A stretch of 7,202 nucleotides of DNA from Actinomycetota bacterium (GTDB taxonomy: Bacteria > Actinomycetota > Thermoleophilia > UBA2241). Numbering within the stretch: position 1 is the first letter of the stretch; each line of letters begins with the position of its first letter. The translations under genes and the position numbers were made by a program. The notes beneath the pieces were generated by a model. It was not told the DNA's origin and did not search any database. It worked only from the letters and a program-made list of their open reading frames with translations. Below, in pieces: positions 5,525 to 7,202 of the stretch. The stretch is taken from NCBI GenBank assembly GCA_012719015.1, contig JAAYBE010000224.1, forward strand, positions 1-7,202. Direction: 5' to 3'.

Positions 5525-6949
5525 ATGGCGACAGTCCCGGACACACGGGGGGGAGGCGAGCAGCTGGGCGAGGTCAGGCACGTCCGCATGTTCGAGATGC
5601 TGCTGTTCATCGTCTCGGGCATCCTGGTGCTCGACACGGTGGCGACCGGTGCGGCGATCGGCGTGGAGGGGCTCACCTGGTGGATCATCCTCGCCGTGCT
5701 GTTCTTCGTACCGTACGCGCTGCTGACGTCGGAGCTGGGCAGCGCCTGGCCTGATGAAGGCGGCATCTACGTGTGGGCCAAGGAGGCCTTCGGCCCCGCG
5801 TGGGGTTCGATGACCGCGTGGATGTACTGGATCAACCTCTCGTACTGGGCGCCGTCGGTCTTCGTGCTGTTCGTGGGCACGATGATCGTCGCCTGGGATC
5901 TGAACATCTCCACGTTCTGGGAGTGCGTGATCGTGATCGCGCTCATCTGGGTCACGATGTTCATCGTGCTGGCGCCGCTCAAGTACAGCAAGTGGGTCGC
6001 CAGCGCCAGCGCCGTGGCGAAGGTGGTCGTCGTGCTGGTCCTGGGCATCGCCGGCATCACCTACGCCGTGAAACACGGCAGCGCCAACTCCTTCGCGCTC
6101 TCGCAGTGGAAGCCGTCGTTCAGCGCCAACTGGGCCTTCATCCCCACCATCGTCTGGAGCCTCATGGGCTTCGAGGTCATGAACTCGGCCGGCGGAGCCA
6201 TCCGGAACCCCCAGCGCGACGTCCCCAAGGCGATCGCCGGCGCCGCCATCCTCATCGTCGGCGCCTACATGCTCGGCATCGTCGGGATCCTCGGCTCCAT
6301 CAAGCTCGAGGACGTGAGCATCGTGAGCGGCATCGCCGACGCCCTCAAGATCTCCTTCGGCGCCGTCTTCGGCGGCATGGGCTGGCTGTTCGACATCATC
6401 ATCGTCGTGATCATGTTCACCTTCATCGGCAACATGGTCACCTGGACGATCGGCTGCAACCACACGCTGGCGGCGACGGGGCTCGACAAGACCGCGCCCA
6501 GCGTGTTCGGCCACTACCACAAACGCTGGGGCACCCCCGACTACGCGATCTACCTGACGGGAGCGGTGGCGACCGCGCTCACGATCCTCAACTACTGGCT
6601 GTTCGGCACCCGTGAGGACGTGTTCTGGACCATCTTCTCGCTCTCGGCCGTCGTGTTCCTGATCCCGTTCCTGGTGATGTTCCCGGCGCTCGTGGTGCTG
6701 CGTCGCAAGCACCCGGACCGGCCGCGTCCCTTCCGGGTCCCGGGCGGCGCGGTCGGGGCGTGGATCTGCACCGTCCTGTGCACCCTCATCATGGCCCTGG
6801 TCATCTTCATCTTCTTCTACCAGGTCCCCGAGGGCACTCCCAGGGGCATCTTCTACGGCATCTGCGGCGGCGGGACGCTCGTCTCCATGCTGATCGGATG
6901 GATCCTGTACCTGCGCGCGAAAGGCAGGGAGGCCGACGCGCAGGACTGA
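5525..6949 (+). CDS. APC-superfamily amino acid/amine permease
   Basis: This encodes 474 residues forming an integral membrane transporter with about 12 hydrophobic helices. The first unwound-helix region of the APC fold is at SGILVLDTVATGAAIG (31-46). ELGSAWPDEGGIYVWAKEAFG (70-90) is the typical segment joining helices 2 and 3. SLMGFEVMNSAGGAIRNPQ (212-230), followed by RDVPKAI, is the helix 6 signature of amino acid permeases. The C-terminal stretch RRKHPDRPRPFRVPGG (393-408) is also typical. The ATG at 5525 has a strong GAAGGAGGAG (5511-5520), so I reject a longer frame opening at 5453. It begins 102 bases after mttB on the same strand, which suggests uptake of a methylated amine or betaine or export of a product, but the sequence does not fix the substrate. 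Many relatives carry amino acids or exchange glutamate. The gene ends in TGA. Confidence 0.88.
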   Translation: MATVPDTRGGGEQLGEVRHVRMFEMLLFIVSGILVLDTVATGAAIGVEGLTWWIILAVLFFVPYALLTSELGSAWPDEGGIYVWAKEAFGPAWGSMTAWMYWINLSYWAPSVFVLFVGTMIVAWDLNISTFWECVIVIALIWVTMFIVLAPLKYSKWVASASAVAKVVVVLVLGIAGITYAVKHGSANSFALSQWKPSFSANWAFIPTIVWSLMGFEVMNSAGGAIRNPQRDVPKAIAGAAILIVGAYMLGIVGILGSIKLEDVSIVSGIADALKISFGAVFGGMGWLFDIIIVVIMFTFIGNMVTWTIGCNHTLAATGLDKTAPSVFGHYHKRWGTPDYAIYLTGAVATALTILNYWLFGTREDVFWTIFSLSAVVFLIPFLVMFPALVVLRRKHPDRPRPFRVPGGAVGAWICTVLCTLIMALVIFIFFYQVPEGTPRGIFYGICGGGTLVSMLIGWILYLRAKGREADAQD

Positions 6950-7002
6950 TCCATGGCGCGTGCGTCTGCGCACGCCGCGCCTCGCTCTCTCCGCACAAGA
7001 AA

Positions 7003-7034
7003 GCGGCGGGCGGGCCGTGAGGCCCGCCCGCCGC
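7003..7034 (-). terminator. Strong hairpin terminator between permease and groEL
   Basis: A perfect 14-bp stem pairs 7003-7016 (GCGGCGGGCGGGCC) with 7021-7034 around the loop GTGA. On the minus strand the stem is followed by TTTCTTG (7002-6996), as expected for an intrinsic terminator of groEL. On the plus strand the bases that follow are purine-rich, so for the permease it would act only through the hairpin. Confidence 0.8.
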
Positions 7035-7042
7035 CGACGCGA

Positions 7043-7056
7043 AAGAGACGTCTCTT
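7043..7056. repeat. 14-bp perfect palindrome in the groEL 3' untranslated region
   Basis: AAGAGACGTCTCTT is its own reverse complement. It lies between the groEL stop codon and the terminator hairpin. With no loop it cannot form a good RNA hairpin, so a protein-binding site or chance are the alternatives. Confidence 0.4.
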
Positions 7057-7062
7057 CCGGTA

Positions 7063-7202
7063 TCACATCATGCCTGGAGGCATCCCGCCGCCCGGCATGC
7101 CGCCGCCGGCGTTCTCCTCCGGCTTGTCGGCCACGATGCACTCGGTGGTCAGGATGTTCTTGGCGATCGAGGCCGCGTTCTGCAGCGCCGAACGGGTGAC
7201 CA
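7063..7202 (-). CDS. groL: Chaperonin GroEL (60 kDa), C-terminal end only
   Basis: The last 45 residues and the TGA are visible; the gene runs in from the right edge. V-T-R-S-A-L-Q-N-A-A-S-I-A followed by LTTECIVADKPEEN is the final helix and strand of GroEL, and the protein ends in the characteristic Gly/Met-rich tail GGGMPGGGMPPGMM that lines the chamber floor. GroEL folds proteins in the cytosol with GroES and ATP. The gene converges on the permease and has its own terminator hairpin 30 bases past the stop. It is a conserved chromosomal gene, so the methylamine locus sits in the chromosome rather than on a small plasmid. There is no sign that it belongs functionally to the methylamine genes. 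Confidence 0.95.
   Translation of the reverse strand, partial: VTRSALQNAASIAKNILTTECIVADKPEENAGGGMPGGGMPPGMM

Noticed and set aside
5489..7141. Long open frame on the minus strand opposite the permease
   Set aside because: It is dominated by Asp, Glu, His and Arg runs, overlaps the permease completely and crosses into groEL in another frame. It is a shadow.
1..7202. tRNA-Pyl, CRISPR array, insertion sequence or attachment site in the window
   Set aside because: I found no cloverleaf-like segment with a CUA anticodon, no spaced repeats, no transposase and no terminal inverted repeats. The pyl genes are not here.

Overview
The window carries a methylamine-methyltransferase locus from a high-GC bacterium. 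GC is high throughout by eye, with strong G/C third-position bias, so an actinobacterium-like host is likely, but the phylum is an inference. Six real genes are present. The central observation is that two of them, a dimethylamine methyltransferase (mtbB, minus strand) and a trimethylamine methyltransferase (mttB, plus strand), are each interrupted by exactly one in-frame TAG, and in each case it sits at the position where these families carry pyrrolysine (Pyl, the 22nd amino acid). Reading TAG as Pyl restores full-length proteins of about 462 and 503 residues. A conventional gene caller would report four fragments or two pseudogenes.

Layout. Positions 1-164 hold no supported gene, only GC-rich hairpins lying 3' of the minus-strand operon and an isolated AT-rich TATATA patch. 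Minus-strand operon, read right to left: mtbB (3047 to 1659, TAG at 2015-2013), then 57 bases later a second MttB-superfamily gene (1601 to 165) that has an ordinary Thr codon at the Pyl position. Positions 3048-3163 are a short, locally AT-rich divergent control region with a TTGATA...TATCAA inverted repeat. Plus strand: a TetR-family regulator (3164-3841), mttB (3911-5422, TAG at 4934-4936) and a 12-helix APC-superfamily permease (5525-6949). At the right edge is the 3' end of groEL on the minus strand (7063-7202), with a strong hairpin terminator at 7003-7034 in the convergent gap.

How the genes may work together (inference from family knowledge). MttB moves a methyl group from trimethylamine to a Co(I) corrinoid protein and leaves dimethylamine. 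MtbB does the same with dimethylamine and leaves monomethylamine. The non-Pyl paralogue probably demethylates a quaternary amine such as a betaine. The permease would import a substrate and the TetR protein would control both arms. No corrinoid protein, corrinoid reductive activase, methyl-corrinoid:tetrahydrofolate (or CoM) methyltransferase, or pylTSBCD genes lie in this window, so they must be elsewhere if the system works. All six genes end in TGA, so the only TAG codons in real reading frames are the two at Pyl sites.
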